In this document: positions 26,365-35,038 of the stretch, in pieces
How positions within the stretch are numbered: position 1 is the stretch's first letter
How the letters are laid out: each line of letters starts with the position of its first letter
Source: Microbacterium sp. LWH3-1.2
GTDB taxonomy: Bacteria; Actinomycetota; Actinomycetes; Actinomycetales; Microbacteriaceae
Assembly (NCBI RefSeq): GCF_040675855.1
Contig: NZ_JBEGIK010000001.1
Span: forward strand, 1,116,001-1,180,000
Direction of reading: 5' to 3'
Length of the DNA: 64,000 nt
Program-made: the position numbers and the translations under genes
Notes under the pieces: model-generated
Told to the model about the DNA's origin: nothing
The model's input: the letters and a program-made list of their open reading frames with translations, nothing else
Databases searched by the model: none

Positions 26365-27102
26365 CTATTGCTGGAGCTGAGGGTCGAGCACCGCGGCGAC
26401 GGCGGCAGCGATGGCCTGGTAGCCGGCTGCGTTGGGGTGCAGACCGTCCTCTGCGACGAGGTCAGGTCGTCCGAAGAGCGGCTGACCGGCATCGAGGAAG
26501 GTGACGTCGTGATTCAGTGCCGCCGTCTGGATCGCCTGCGTGAACTCTGCGGGATCGGACGGGGGCGGGTCGTCGTCGAACCACGGGCTGATCGCGAAGA
26601 TCTCGGCGTGCGGGTAGCGAGTGCGGAGCTCGCCGAACGCCGCGTCGGCGGCCGCCGCAATGTCGGTCGCCGGCAGCCCGAAGTCGTTGCGGCCTCCGGA
26701 CACGACGACGTACGTCGGTGAGCCGACGATCTCGTCGATCGCCTCTCCATAGTTCCCGCAGTACGCACGACCGCAGCCGTTGACGTCGGAGGTCCGGACG
26801 TATCCCGTCCCCCCGAGGCCCAGGTTGTCGACATCCCACCCGTGTGCCTCGCCCAGCAGTGCCGGCCACTGCACGCCGCCACCGCCCACGCCCTGTGTGT
26901 AGGAGTCGCCGATGAAGACGGCAAGCGGCATGGGCTCGGGGATCGTCGGCGTGGTGGCATCGCTGGGAGCGGTGTACCGGGGGGCCTTTCCGTCTGCGGC
27001 TGACGCGTTGCCCAGCAGGACGGCGATCACGATCACCGCGACGGCGACAAGCGCGATCGCCCACAGCGGCATGCCGCCGATGTCTCTACGGAGCATTCGC
27101 AT
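26365..27102 (-). CDS. Secreted SGNH/GDSL-type hydrolase
   Basis: 245 aa. An N-terminal membrane helix (about residues 12-34) acts as an uncleaved anchor or signal peptide. SGNH blocks are visible: VFIGDSYTQGVG (block I serine), GLGGTGYV (glycine), SGGRNDFG (asparagine) and EDGLHPNAAGY with the Asp-His pair. It probably removes acyl groups, for example acetyl, from extracellular glycans, which fits the acetyltransferase and deacetylase in the same locus. The first ATG (27102) and one two codons later (27096) are both possible starts. Confidence 0.87.
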   Translation of the reverse strand: MRMLRRDIGGMPLWAIALVAVAVIVIAVLLGNASAADGKAPRYTAPSDATTPTIPEPMPLAVFIGDSYTQGVGGGGVQWPALLGEAHGWDVDNLGLGGTGYVRTSDVNGCGRAYCGNYGEAIDEIVGSPTYVVVSGGRNDFGLPATDIAAAADAAFGELRTRYPHAEIFAISPWFDDDPPPSDPAEFTQAIQTAALNHDVTFLDAGQPLFGRPDLVAEDGLHPNAAGYQAIAAAVAAVLDPQLQQ

Positions 27103-27360
27103 GGTCGTCCCCAGCAGACAGACCCGGCCTGGTTCGGGTCCCGGGCCGACGAGGCAATGCTAGCGACAAGGAGCCGAGATGTCTCGGGTCACGCTGTGTG
27201 GCACACTCGTGAATCCTGAGAATCGTCTAATATACCCATCCTCGATTAGGAGAGGGAATTGCTCTCCGGCTAACGTGACCTGATCGTTAGGAACACCGTT
27301 CGCCGATGGGGGTCGTCGCGCGGCCAGGCCGAACAATCGGAACAAGGACAAGACTGACTC
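27103..27360 (+). promoter_or_regulatory. AT-richer control region upstream of the GH71 gene
   Basis: 258 bases between divergent genes. It contains TAATAT (27228-27233), a possible -10 box, and a hairpin GGAGAG-7 nt-CTCTCC (27249-27267). TTAGGA-like words repeat three times (CTAATAT, ATTAGGA, GTTAGGA). Local composition is clearly lower in GC than the flanking genes. Confidence 0.4.
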
Positions 27361-29364
27361 GTGACATCTCCCCACACTGAACAACTCAAATCATCCTCCC
27401 CCCTTCCCCGGTTCACAGCCCCTCGCCGTGCGAAAGCACTCGGGGCATTCATCGTCGCCGCCGTCGTGGCAGGCGTACTGTTCCCGCTCAGCACCGGCGC
27501 GGATCGTGCCGCCGCTGACGACTCGGCGGTCCTGACCGCCACGGACAGCGCCTGGACGACGACACGCCAGCCGACCGTGCCGCAAACAGGCCTCTTGAGC
27601 GCCACCGCTTCGGCCGATCGCACCTACCTCAAGTTCGACGGCGACTCGCTCGCCGGGCGCGAGGTGACAGCGGCGACGCTCGTCGTCAAGGTGAACAGCA
27701 CGACGGCCACGACACCCGGCCTCGTCGCGTACCCGACGTCCGCCTCGTGGAAGTCGTCCTCGCTGACGCACGAGAACCAGCCTGGACCGACCGGCGCGGC
27801 GGTGTCGCAGCCCAGCGCGACCGCCGTCAAGGGACAGACCCTCCGCATCCCGCTCGACATCCGATCCATCTCGACGACCGGTGACTTCGCCGTGGCTCTG
27901 AACTACAGTCAGCGCTACATCCAGCTGCGCATGGAGCGCTTCAACGCCGATGTGCCCCGGATCGAGGTGAGCACGGCGCCGGTCTCGACGACACCCACAC
28001 CGACACCGACGCCGACACCGACGCCGACGCCCACGCCGCCGGCCGCAACCCCCGGCGATGGCCCGCTCGTCTTCGCGCACTACTTCGTGCCGTACCCGCT
28101 GTCGATCGACAACAAGACCGAGTCGACCGACTACTACACGCGCAACTACCTGAGCCCGGATGGTGAGGGCGGCAAGTTCGCATCCGTGGGTGGCCTCCTG
28201 CGCGACCGTCCCATCTCTCCCGGAGTATCGACCGCGACCGAGTGGCGCGTGGACAACTTCGCGACCGAGGTCCGTCAGGCGAAGTCCGCGGGCATCGACG
28301 GCTTCACGCTCAACCTCATGAGCACGGGCGGCCAGAACTGGGACGCCTCGGTCAACCTCACGAAGGCAGCGGCTCAGGTCGGCGGGTTCGCCGTCGTGCC
28401 CATGGTCGACGGTTCCTCCGGGTTCACCTCTGCCACCCCCGAGACGGCGGCTTCCCTGCTCAGCCAGCTCTACAAGTCCGGCTCCGCCTACAAGGAGGAC
28501 GGCGAGTACGTGCTGTCCAGCTTCAAGGCGGAAGGCGCCTCGGTCTCCTGGTGGACCCAGGTCATCAACCTGCTCGAGACCAAGTACGCGCTGCCCATCT
28601 CGTTCCAGGCCGTCTTCAACAACGCGAGCGACGCGAACCTCAAGGCCTTCGCTCCGATCGCGGACGGCTTCGGCAACTGGGGGACGCGCACCGAGCGCAC
28701 CACGCTGAACAGCGCCAACAACGTGGCCCGTGCGCATGCGCTCGGCAAGACGTGGATGGCACCCGTCGCGGTTCAGGACGTTCGCTTCAACTCGCTGTCG
28801 TGGGCTGAAGCCAACAACACCGCCTCCGTGCGGGCGCAGTGGAACAAGGCGATCGCCGAGAAGGCCGACTACGTCCAGCTCGTGACCTGGAACGACTACA
28901 GCGAGTCCACCCAGATCGCGCCGTCGCAGGACCACGGCTCGGCCTTCCTCGACCTGACGCGGTACTACACCTCGTGGTTCCACACGGGCACGCAGCCGGC
29001 GGTCACCTCGGACGCCATCGTTCTCACCCATCGCACCCAGTTCGTCAGCGCCAAGCCGTCGTACCCCCAGTCGCTGATGGGCGCCCCTGCGCTCGACGGC
29101 ACGTCGACCCCCGCGCGCGACATGGTGGAGGCACTGGTGTGGCTGCCGTCGCCGGCGACCGTGCAGATCACCGTCGGCGGGACGACCACGAGCTTCTCCG
29201 CTCCGGCGGGAGTCTCCGCCTACACGGTGCCGCTCAAGCTGGGCAGTGTCTCGGCGAAGATCGTCCGTTCGGGCGCGACGGCGGAGTCGGTCACGTCTCC
29301 CTACGCCGTCGTCTCGACACCGTACGTGCAGGACCTGCAGTACTACGCGGTCAGCAGCTGGTAG
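27361..29364 (+). CDS. Secreted GH71-like glycoside hydrolase with N-terminal DNRLRE-like domain
   Basis: 667 aa. A signal peptide (about residues 20-55) leads into a DNRLRE-type beta-sandwich (about 55-205). Next is a TPTPTP linker (about 209-225) and a catalytic domain (about 230-560) with FAHYFVPYPLSIDN, KSAGIDGFTLNL, and LVTWNDYSES near the end, as in GH71 alpha-1,3-glucanases. A C-terminal beta domain follows. The likely role is trimming or cleaving the locus's own glycan or a competitor's. Translation starts at a GTG with a weak AAGGA upstream. A strong hairpin terminator follows the stop. Confidence 0.82.
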   Translation: MTSPHTEQLKSSSPLPRFTAPRRAKALGAFIVAAVVAGVLFPLSTGADRAAADDSAVLTATDSAWTTTRQPTVPQTGLLSATASADRTYLKFDGDSLAGREVTAATLVVKVNSTTATTPGLVAYPTSASWKSSSLTHENQPGPTGAAVSQPSATAVKGQTLRIPLDIRSISTTGDFAVALNYSQRYIQLRMERFNADVPRIEVSTAPVSTTPTPTPTPTPTPTPTPPAATPGDGPLVFAHYFVPYPLSIDNKTESTDYYTRNYLSPDGEGGKFASVGGLLRDRPISPGVSTATEWRVDNFATEVRQAKSAGIDGFTLNLMSTGGQNWDASVNLTKAAAQVGGFAVVPMVDGSSGFTSATPETAASLLSQLYKSGSAYKEDGEYVLSSFKAEGASVSWWTQVINLLETKYALPISFQAVFNNASDANLKAFAPIADGFGNWGTRTERTTLNSANNVARAHALGKTWMAPVAVQDVRFNSLSWAEANNTASVRAQWNKAIAEKADYVQLVTWNDYSESTQIAPSQDHGSAFLDLTRYYTSWFHTGTQPAVTSDAIVLTHRTQFVSAKPSYPQSLMGAPALDGTSTPARDMVEALVWLPSPATVQITVGGTTTSFSAPAGVSAYTVPLKLGSVSAKIVRSGATAESVTSPYAVVSTPYVQDLQYYAVSSW

Positions 29365-29373
29365 GCCAGGGGC

Positions 29374-29937
29374 TCATCGCAGGATGAGGTGCTCGAGGAC
29401 ACCCTCGAGCACCTCATCCATTTTTCGTGCGCTCCGTGCGTAGACGCGACGCGACCGCTTCCACGGATCCTCGATATCGTCATGCGGGGTCGACGCGCCG
29501 GCCATGCCCCGCGCCTGGTGGGCGAGCCGTGCCAGCGTCGGAAGGTCGGCGACCGCACCCTCTCGCCCCGGAAGCGCCCTCAAGAGACGCGCGAACTGCA
29601 GCACCGTGAATGTCCGTGTCGCCGCGGCAGGGAGCTGACGCACGATGAACTGCCGATGCCCTCGCGCCGCGGTGAGCACGATGTCGGCTCGGGTGACCAT
29701 CGCCTCCGTCAGACCGCGAGCTCTGAACTCCGATGCGTCGATTCCGCGATCCCGCAGTCGTTCGAGAAGCGGACTGCTCATCGGGTGACCGGTGAGCGGG
29801 GCCAGACCGGCCGATGCCAATCGGATGGCCGGTCCTCCTGCGGACTCGAGCGCGCCCCTCAGTCCCCACTCCAGGTAGGGCGACCGACAGACGTTGCCTG
29901 TGCAGACGAAGAGAATCGAGCCCAGACCGTCGCTCAC
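29374..29937 (-). CDS. Low-molecular-weight protein tyrosine phosphatase (Wzb-like)
   Basis: 187 aa. The N-terminal P-loop is FVCTGNVCRSP (CX5R-S) and the general-acid region is DDIEDPWKRS. This is the partner phosphatase type for bacterial tyrosine kinases in polysaccharide export. The kinase gene ends 10 bases upstream on the same strand, so the two form a Wzb/Wzc-type pair. The start is a GTG. The last 15 codons coincide with the terminator hairpin of the convergent GH71 gene, which explains the repetitive EVLEGVLEHL at the C-terminus. Confidence 0.93.
   Translation of the reverse strand: MSDGLGSILFVCTGNVCRSPYLEWGLRGALESAGGPAIRLASAGLAPLTGHPMSSPLLERLRDRGIDASEFRARGLTEAMVTRADIVLTAARGHRQFIVRQLPAAATRTFTVLQFARLLRALPGREGAVADLPTLARLAHQARGMAGASTPHDDIEDPWKRSRRVYARSARKMDEVLEGVLEHLILR
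29382..29425 (+). terminator. Rho-independent terminator of the GH71 gene, inside the convergent phosphatase CDS
   Basis: GGATGAGGTGCTCGAGG (29382-29398) and CCTCGAGCACCTCATCC (29403-29419) form a perfect 17-bp stem with a 4-base ACAC loop, followed by A and five T (29421-29425). It begins 18 bases after the GH71 stop and lies wholly within the 3' coding end of the phosphatase. Confidence 0.85.
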
Positions 29938-29946
29938 GATGAATCG

Positions 29947-31587
29947 CTAGGCGTCGCGCGACGAGTCGACCCCACGGATGGGCGGGACGCTGGCGCGTCG
30001 CGCCGAGCGGCGTCGGGGCGACCGGGCATCGGAGCCTTCGTCGGTCGTCCACTCGATATCGTCGATGTCGTCCTCGTCGTCGGCGAAGCTGTCCGCGACA
30101 CCGCTCCGCTCGTACTCGTCCGCCAGCGGATCGCGCTCACCCCGGCTGGCGGACGTATCGGCGTCGAGAATCGCGTCGGCCTCTCGGTCGCTTTCACCGG
30201 AGGTCGCCGTGGGCACGGCGTCGGTCTCCGATTCGGTGGGGCGGGCGGGCGCCTTGGCCGGTGAGTAGCTGTAGCGGTGGTCTTCTCGCGCTCGGGACAG
30301 GTTGAAGACGGCGCCCTCGACGGAGGCGCCGATCGCTGCGAGCCGGTCCATGGCCCGCCGCAGTTCGCGCACGCGGAGCACGCGGGCGCCGATCACCAGG
30401 ATGACGCCGCCGAGCAGCCGGGCCAGCACGGCGCCGTCCGGTACGGGGTTCAGCGGTGGGCAGTCGATGATGGTGACGTCGAAGCGTTCGCGGATCCGCC
30501 GCAGGACCTCGCTGGCGGCGGCGGACTCGAGCAGCTCGCTGGGATTGGGTGGCCGCGAGCCGGCGAGGACGACCTTGAGGTCGTCGGGTCCCCAGCTGAC
30601 GATCGCTTCGTCGAGGGTGATGTCCCCAGTGAGCACGTCGGTGAAGCCGGTGTACTCCGGAAGGTCCAGAACATCGCTGAGGGTGGGGCGGCGCAGGTCG
30701 GCTTCCACGAGGCACACCTCGAGGCCCGAAGCTGCCAGTGCGGCGGCGATGTTCGCCGCGGTCGCGCTCTTGCCCTCCCCGGGGCGCGAGGACGTCACGG
30801 AGAACGCCTTGTGGGGGTCCCCGGGCTGCAGGAACCGGAGATTGGCTCGCAGCTGCCGGTACTCCTCGCCGCGCCGGGACCCGCTCTTCACGACCGCGAT
30901 GGGATCGCGTTGCGCGCGCCGGTCGAAGGAGACGACCCCCAGCACCGGCAGCCCGGTGATCTCCGCGACCTGCTCCTTGTCGCGGACGCGGGCGTCGACG
31001 ACCCCGCGCAGCACGACGACGACAGCCGCCGCGACGAGCCCGGCGAGCACTCCCGTGAGCAGCAGAAGCGGCACATTCGGGGACGAGGGCGCCGACGGCG
31101 CAGTCGCGGACTCGATGACCTGCAGGCGGACGGGCGACTGGCCGTCCACGCGGGGTGTGAGAGAGGGGACGACTTCGGCGAGGTACGTGGACACCGAGTT
31201 GGCGATGGCCGCCGCGCGCTCGGGCGACTCGTCGGTCGCGGAGATGGTGATGACGCTGGTATTCAGGGGAACGGATGTCGAGACCTGACGTCGCAGCTGG
31301 GAGATGGTGACATCGAGCTCCAGCGACTCGATGACAGGTTCCAGCACCACCTCGCGGGTGGCGACCGCGCTGAAGTTGCGGGCCTGCAGCTGCGAGAAGT
31401 TGGACGACTGCGCGAGCTCCCCGGTACTGGCCCCGCCCGTGACGGTGACGAACACGTCGGCGCTTGCCGTGTACTCACGCGGCGCGGCGACGACGAGCGC
31501 CCACCCCCCGAGGACGCCGAGCATCAGACAGGCCACAACGACCGCCCAGTGATGCCGGACGAGCCGCAGCATGCTTCTGGTCTCCAT
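29947..31587 (-). CDS. Polysaccharide-biosynthesis tyrosine autokinase (Wzz/BY-kinase fusion)
   Basis: 546 aa. The Wzz chain-length domain is flanked by two membrane helices (about residues 14-35 and 172-194). The cytoplasmic kinase has Walker A RPGEGKS (269-274), Walker A' VCLVEADLRRP (291-301) and Walker B VTIIDCPP (371-378). Instead of a classic tyrosine cluster, the last 120 residues are acidic and Ser/Asp/Arg-rich with only a few tyrosines (HRYSYSP, DEYERS). It controls chain length and export with the neighbouring phosphatase and the Wzy-like protein encoded divergently. Confidence 0.92.
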   Translation of the reverse strand: METRSMLRLVRHHWAVVVACLMLGVLGGWALVVAAPREYTASADVFVTVTGGASTGELAQSSNFSQLQARNFSAVATREVVLEPVIESLELDVTISQLRRQVSTSVPLNTSVITISATDESPERAAAIANSVSTYLAEVVPSLTPRVDGQSPVRLQVIESATAPSAPSSPNVPLLLLTGVLAGLVAAAVVVVLRGVVDARVRDKEQVAEITGLPVLGVVSFDRRAQRDPIAVVKSGSRRGEEYRQLRANLRFLQPGDPHKAFSVTSSRPGEGKSATAANIAAALAASGLEVCLVEADLRRPTLSDVLDLPEYTGFTDVLTGDITLDEAIVSWGPDDLKVVLAGSRPPNPSELLESAAASEVLRRIRERFDVTIIDCPPLNPVPDGAVLARLLGGVILVIGARVLRVRELRRAMDRLAAIGASVEGAVFNLSRAREDHRYSYSPAKAPARPTESETDAVPTATSGESDREADAILDADTSASRGERDPLADEYERSGVADSFADDEDDIDDIEWTTDEGSDARSPRRRSARRASVPPIRGVDSSRDA

Positions 31588-31725
31588 ACCCTCGCCCCAT
31601 CACGTCGAGGGGTATGACCCAACCACAATTTCCCCCATCCCCATATAATTCCCCCCAACCGCAGAGAAATCTACAACCCCGGACTGAGCGCTCAGCCCCT
31701 GCCAACACCCTGTGGACGGCGCCCG
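31588..31725. promoter_or_regulatory. Divergent promoter region, kinase / polymerase
   Basis: 138 bases with an unusually AT-rich core (CCCCATATAATTCCCC). A perfect TATAAT lies at 31644-31649 on the + strand. No convincing -35 hexamer accompanies it, so activation by a regulator is possible. Confidence 0.45.
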
Positions 31726-33270
31726 ATGACGCGAACCGATCAGTTCCCGCAACCCAGCCCGCGGCCCGGGCGCCCTGTCTCCGGGCGAGCGGCCTCCCGC
31801 GCGGCCCACGCCGCTGGTGACGAGTTGCGCCGAGGCTTGCGCATCCTGTTCCTCGTGACCTCTCTCGCGGTCCTGTCAGTGGGGATCCCCGCGTTCCTCG
31901 TCGCCGACGTCGCCGACCTGCCGCGCAGCGACGCCTGGATCATGACGCTCGCGCTCGTGGTGTGGGCCGGAGTCCGGCTCTCCTTCCTCTGGGTGCGGGG
32001 AACCCCGAGGCTGTTCGATTTCTTCTTCTGGCTGTTCGTCTACATCTTCATGGGCATCGCTCCGACCGCCCAGATCCTGTCCGGGCTGACGTCGACGACG
32101 ACGCCGGGGGTGGACACGGGTCTCGATATGCCGACGGCGGGAGTCGTCCTGCTCGGAGTCCTCTGCTACGAGATCGGGCGTCTGCTGTGGATGCTGCGTG
32201 AAAGCCGTCGCCATGGGGAGGGACGACGAGTCGCGGTCCGCTCGGTCAGCAGCTGGGGCACCGTCGTGCTCTCCCTCATATCGCTGGCCCTGAGCGGCTA
32301 CGTCCTGTCGCGGCTCGGGGCGGTCGCCCTGCTCGGCAGCCGGGACGCGGCCGCCGCGGCGCGCGCGGCGGTGTGGCCCGACCCCGCGGTGCGCAGCGTG
32401 GTCTTCGCGAGCGGGATCTACCCCCTGCTCGTCTCGGTCGGCGCCCTGGCCCAGCTTCGTCGCACCGCCAGCAACGACCAGAGCCGTCGCATCGCTCTGA
32501 TCGGCGCTGTCGCAGGTGCGGCGATCCTCTTGCTCATCGTCAATCCCGTCACGAGCGCGAGGTATTCGTTCGGTACGGTCGCCTTCGCCCTCGCCGTCTT
32601 CGCGGGTGCCGTCGCCACGCGCCGACGAGCGCGGATCACCATGCTGGCGGCGATCGCCGGGTTCCTGTTCGTCTTCCCGATCGCCGACGCGTTCCGCCGC
32701 GCGGACGGGGAGGTGAGCACGCGATCCGGATTCTTCGCCGAGTACCTGTCCAACCCGGATTACGACGCGTTCTGGCAGGTGGCCAACGCCCTGTCGTACT
32801 GGCTGGATGGTCTCGTCACACCGTTGAGTCAGTTCGCCGGGAGCGTCCTGTTCTGGGTCCCTCGCGCTCTGTGGGCGAACAAGCCGACGGATACCGGCAT
32901 CCTGCTGGCAGAGTACCGAGGATATGCATTCGACAACCTCTCAGCACCGACGTGGGCCGAGGCGCTCGTGAACGGCGGCATCATCGCGGTCGTGATCGCC
33001 TTCCTGCTCATCGGAGTCGTCCTGCGCGCAATGGACAGCCGGACGGTGCCCGCCTTCCGTGCCGGCGGGGTATGGGCCATCGTCGGAGGAATCCTGCCGG
33101 TGTTCATGACGATCCTCCTGCGCGGATCGCTCCTGCAGGCGACCGGAGCGCTGTTCCTCACCATCGTCTGCATCATCGTGGTCCGCGGCCCCAGGACGGC
33201 GCAGCCCGGTGCGAAGCCGGATCCGTTACCACCGCCCGACCCCGATGCAGCGCATGTGCGGTCGGGCTAG
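31726..33270 (+). CDS. Wzy-like polysaccharide polymerase (O-antigen polymerase type)
   Basis: 514 aa integral membrane protein with about 11-12 hydrophobic helices, a Pro-rich cytoplasmic N-terminus and a larger extracytoplasmic loop near residues 330-400 (RADGEVSTRSGFFAEYLSNPDYDAFWQV, then a WVPRALWANKP stretch). The WxPRxLWxxKP motif and topology are typical of O-antigen/oligosaccharide repeat polymerases. It probably joins exported repeat units. It is divergent from the chain-length kinase that would control it. Confidence 0.8.
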   Translation: MTRTDQFPQPSPRPGRPVSGRAASRAAHAAGDELRRGLRILFLVTSLAVLSVGIPAFLVADVADLPRSDAWIMTLALVVWAGVRLSFLWVRGTPRLFDFFFWLFVYIFMGIAPTAQILSGLTSTTTPGVDTGLDMPTAGVVLLGVLCYEIGRLLWMLRESRRHGEGRRVAVRSVSSWGTVVLSLISLALSGYVLSRLGAVALLGSRDAAAAARAAVWPDPAVRSVVFASGIYPLLVSVGALAQLRRTASNDQSRRIALIGAVAGAAILLLIVNPVTSARYSFGTVAFALAVFAGAVATRRRARITMLAAIAGFLFVFPIADAFRRADGEVSTRSGFFAEYLSNPDYDAFWQVANALSYWLDGLVTPLSQFAGSVLFWVPRALWANKPTDTGILLAEYRGYAFDNLSAPTWAEALVNGGIIAVVIAFLLIGVVLRAMDSRTVPAFRAGGVWAIVGGILPVFMTILLRGSLLQATGALFLTIVCIIVVRGPRTAQPGAKPDPLPPPDPDAAHVRSG

Positions 33271-34370
33271 CGGTAGAACGTCTCCAGGCGCTGGGCGATG
33301 GCGGCCATGCTGCGCTCAGATCGCACGGCAATCCCGCCCCGAGCGCCCATCGCGGCGGCTCGGTCCGGGTCGGCGAGCAGGGTGCGGACGGCGTCCGCGA
33401 GGCTCTCGACCGTGTCGTCCGTCACGAGGCCCGCGTCATGGTCCCGCACGAACGACGCGAGGCCGCAGGTGTCGGTGACGACGACGGGCAGCCCGACCGA
33501 CATCGCCTCCAGCACCGACATCGGGTAGGGCTCGTCCACACTGGGCAGTACGTACACCGTGGCCCTCCGCATCCGCTCCACCGCCCCGCTCATGCCGACG
33601 GGACCTTCCCAGCGGATGCGATCGGCGTGTCCCGAGGAGGAGATCGCGGCGAGGACGGACGCGCCTTCACCTTCGTCGGGCCCGACCAGCGCGAAGGCGG
33701 CTTCGGGGAACTCCGGCGCGACTCGCGCAGCCGCCTCGACGAAAGCGACCGGGTGCTTGCGGGCGGCGAGGCGAGCCAGATACAGCACGCCGGCGGGGCC
33801 GGTGATGGTTCCCTGGGTCGCGAGCGGGACCCCGTTGGGAAGCTCTTCCAGTCTCGCCCCGCCGCGGGAGACGACCTCCAGCGATGCCCGCTCGCGGGAC
33901 GTCAGATACGCGACGATCTTGGCGCGCGCGAGGACGGGGCGTGTCAGCGCGAGATCGAGGGGGATGGCGAGAGGATGGCTCGTCTCGTCGATCATGCCGT
34001 GCGTCTGCACCACGATGGGGACCCTGCGTGCGAGCGCGATGAGCGCCGATGGGAGCGTGACGAGGTCGCGCGCGGCATGCACGTGGATCACATCGAACTC
34101 CCGCGCGTGGCGGTGGACCGCTCTCCACAGCTCGGGTGAGCCGAGCCCGGCGAATCCGCTCGCGGGCAGGATCGTGCGGGCGGGGAACAGCTTCGCCGGC
34201 ACGCCTTCGAGCTCCGTGGGGACGTTTCCATCGAAGCCTCGCTGCGTCCCGGCGAGCACGACCTGGTGCCCCCGCTCCTGAAGCGCGAGCAGCTGGTTGA
34301 TCGCGACCCGGGTCGGTCCGCCGTACTCGCCCAGCGGGCTGACGAGCGTGACGATGGCGAGGATCTTCAT
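33267..34370 (-). CDS. GT4-family glycosyltransferase
   Basis: 367 aa, GT-B fold. The N-terminus has LVSPLGEYGGPTRVAINQL, then VIHVHAARDLVTLPS and VVQTHGM. The donor-binding half has VLYLARLAARKHP and the EX7E-type segment VDEPYPMSVLEAMSVGLPVVVTDTCG. It adds a sugar from a nucleotide donor to the lipid-linked repeat unit on the cytoplasmic face. The ATG at 34370 overlaps the acetyltransferase stop (ATGA), so the two form an operon. The gene converges on the polymerase gene with a 4-base overlap of stops. Confidence 0.92.
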   Translation of the reverse strand: MKILAIVTLVSPLGEYGGPTRVAINQLLALQERGHQVVLAGTQRGFDGNVPTELEGVPAKLFPARTILPASGFAGLGSPELWRAVHRHAREFDVIHVHAARDLVTLPSALIALARRVPIVVQTHGMIDETSHPLAIPLDLALTRPVLARAKIVAYLTSRERASLEVVSRGGARLEELPNGVPLATQGTITGPAGVLYLARLAARKHPVAFVEAAARVAPEFPEAAFALVGPDEGEGASVLAAISSSGHADRIRWEGPVGMSGAVERMRRATVYVLPSVDEPYPMSVLEAMSVGLPVVVTDTCGLASFVRDHDAGLVTDDTVESLADAVRTLLADPDRAAAMGARGGIAVRSERSMAAIAQRLETFYR

Positions 34371-34921
34371 CTGGCCGATTCCACGCCACCGCGAACGGAC
34401 GCCCGCGGGGCCAGGACGACGGACCCCGGCGCGACGTCCGACGTGACCAGCGCCGTGGCTCCCACGACGGCATCCCTGCCCACCGTCACGCCCCGCAGCA
34501 CGGTTGCGCGCGCTGCGACCCACGCGCCGTCCTCGATGGTGATCGGGCCGTTGTCGAACTCGAAGGTGGGCGAGTGCCGATCGTGGCTGCCGGTGCAGAG
34601 GAACACGCCCTGTGAGATGCAGACGTCGCTGCCGATCATCACCGGTTCGAGATTGAGGATCCACGCGCGTTCGCCGATCCACGTATCGTCGCCGATCGTG
34701 AGCTTCCAGGGCCAGTGGACGCGGACGCCGGAACGGAAGTTGACTCCGTCGCCGATCCTCGCGCCGAACGCTCGGAGAACCTTGACGCGGAGCCTGGCAG
34801 GCACGAACCAGGGCATGACGAGAAGGCTGGAGGCCAGCTGCCACGTCGCCTGCCAGGCGATGCCGCGTCCCCTGTCATAACCGGCGCCGGTGAAGCCGGC
34901 AAGACTCCGTCGTCCGCCCAT
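34367..34921 (-). CDS. WcaF-like acyltransferase (hexapeptide repeat)
   Basis: 184 aa. A left-handed beta-helix of hexapeptide repeats (IGDGVNF, VRVHWPWKLTIGDDTWIG, VMIGSDVCISQGVFL, ATVLRGVTVGRDAVVG) with the conserved TGSHDRHSPTFEF loop, as in WcaF/colanic-acid acetyltransferases and NodL-type enzymes. It O-acetylates a sugar of the polymer. A GTG six codons and an ATG three codons earlier are possible starts, but a -10 box TAGGAT lies 7 bases before the ATG at 34921, favouring that one. Confidence 0.88.
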   Translation of the reverse strand: MGGRRSLAGFTGAGYDRGRGIAWQATWQLASSLLVMPWFVPARLRVKVLRAFGARIGDGVNFRSGVRVHWPWKLTIGDDTWIGERAWILNLEPVMIGSDVCISQGVFLCTGSHDRHSPTFEFDNGPITIEDGAWVAARATVLRGVTVGRDAVVGATALVTSDVAPGSVVLAPRASVRGGVESAR

Positions 34922-34957
34922 GGGCCACATCCTAGCCACGAGTTTTTCGCTGGTCAG
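34922..34957 (-). promoter_or_regulatory. Promoter of acetyltransferase-GT4 operon
   Basis: On the - strand CTGACC (34957-34952), 17 bases, TAGGAT (34934-34929), 7 bases, ATG. Both hexamers and the spacing are near ideal for a leaderless promoter. On the + strand a TATGAT at 34962-34967 may serve the divergent glycosyltransferase. Confidence 0.6.
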
Positions 34958-35038
34958 CGGTTATGATCCACTCGAGCGCGCCTCGCCGACCGCCGATTGC
35001 CGTCGCGCTCGATCAACACGGGGTCGAGGGAGGGCCGG

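Noticed and set aside
27997..28041. ACACCG/ACGCCG repeat as a possible CRISPR or microsatellite element
   Set aside because: It simply encodes the Thr-Pro linker of the GH71 protein; there are no spacers.
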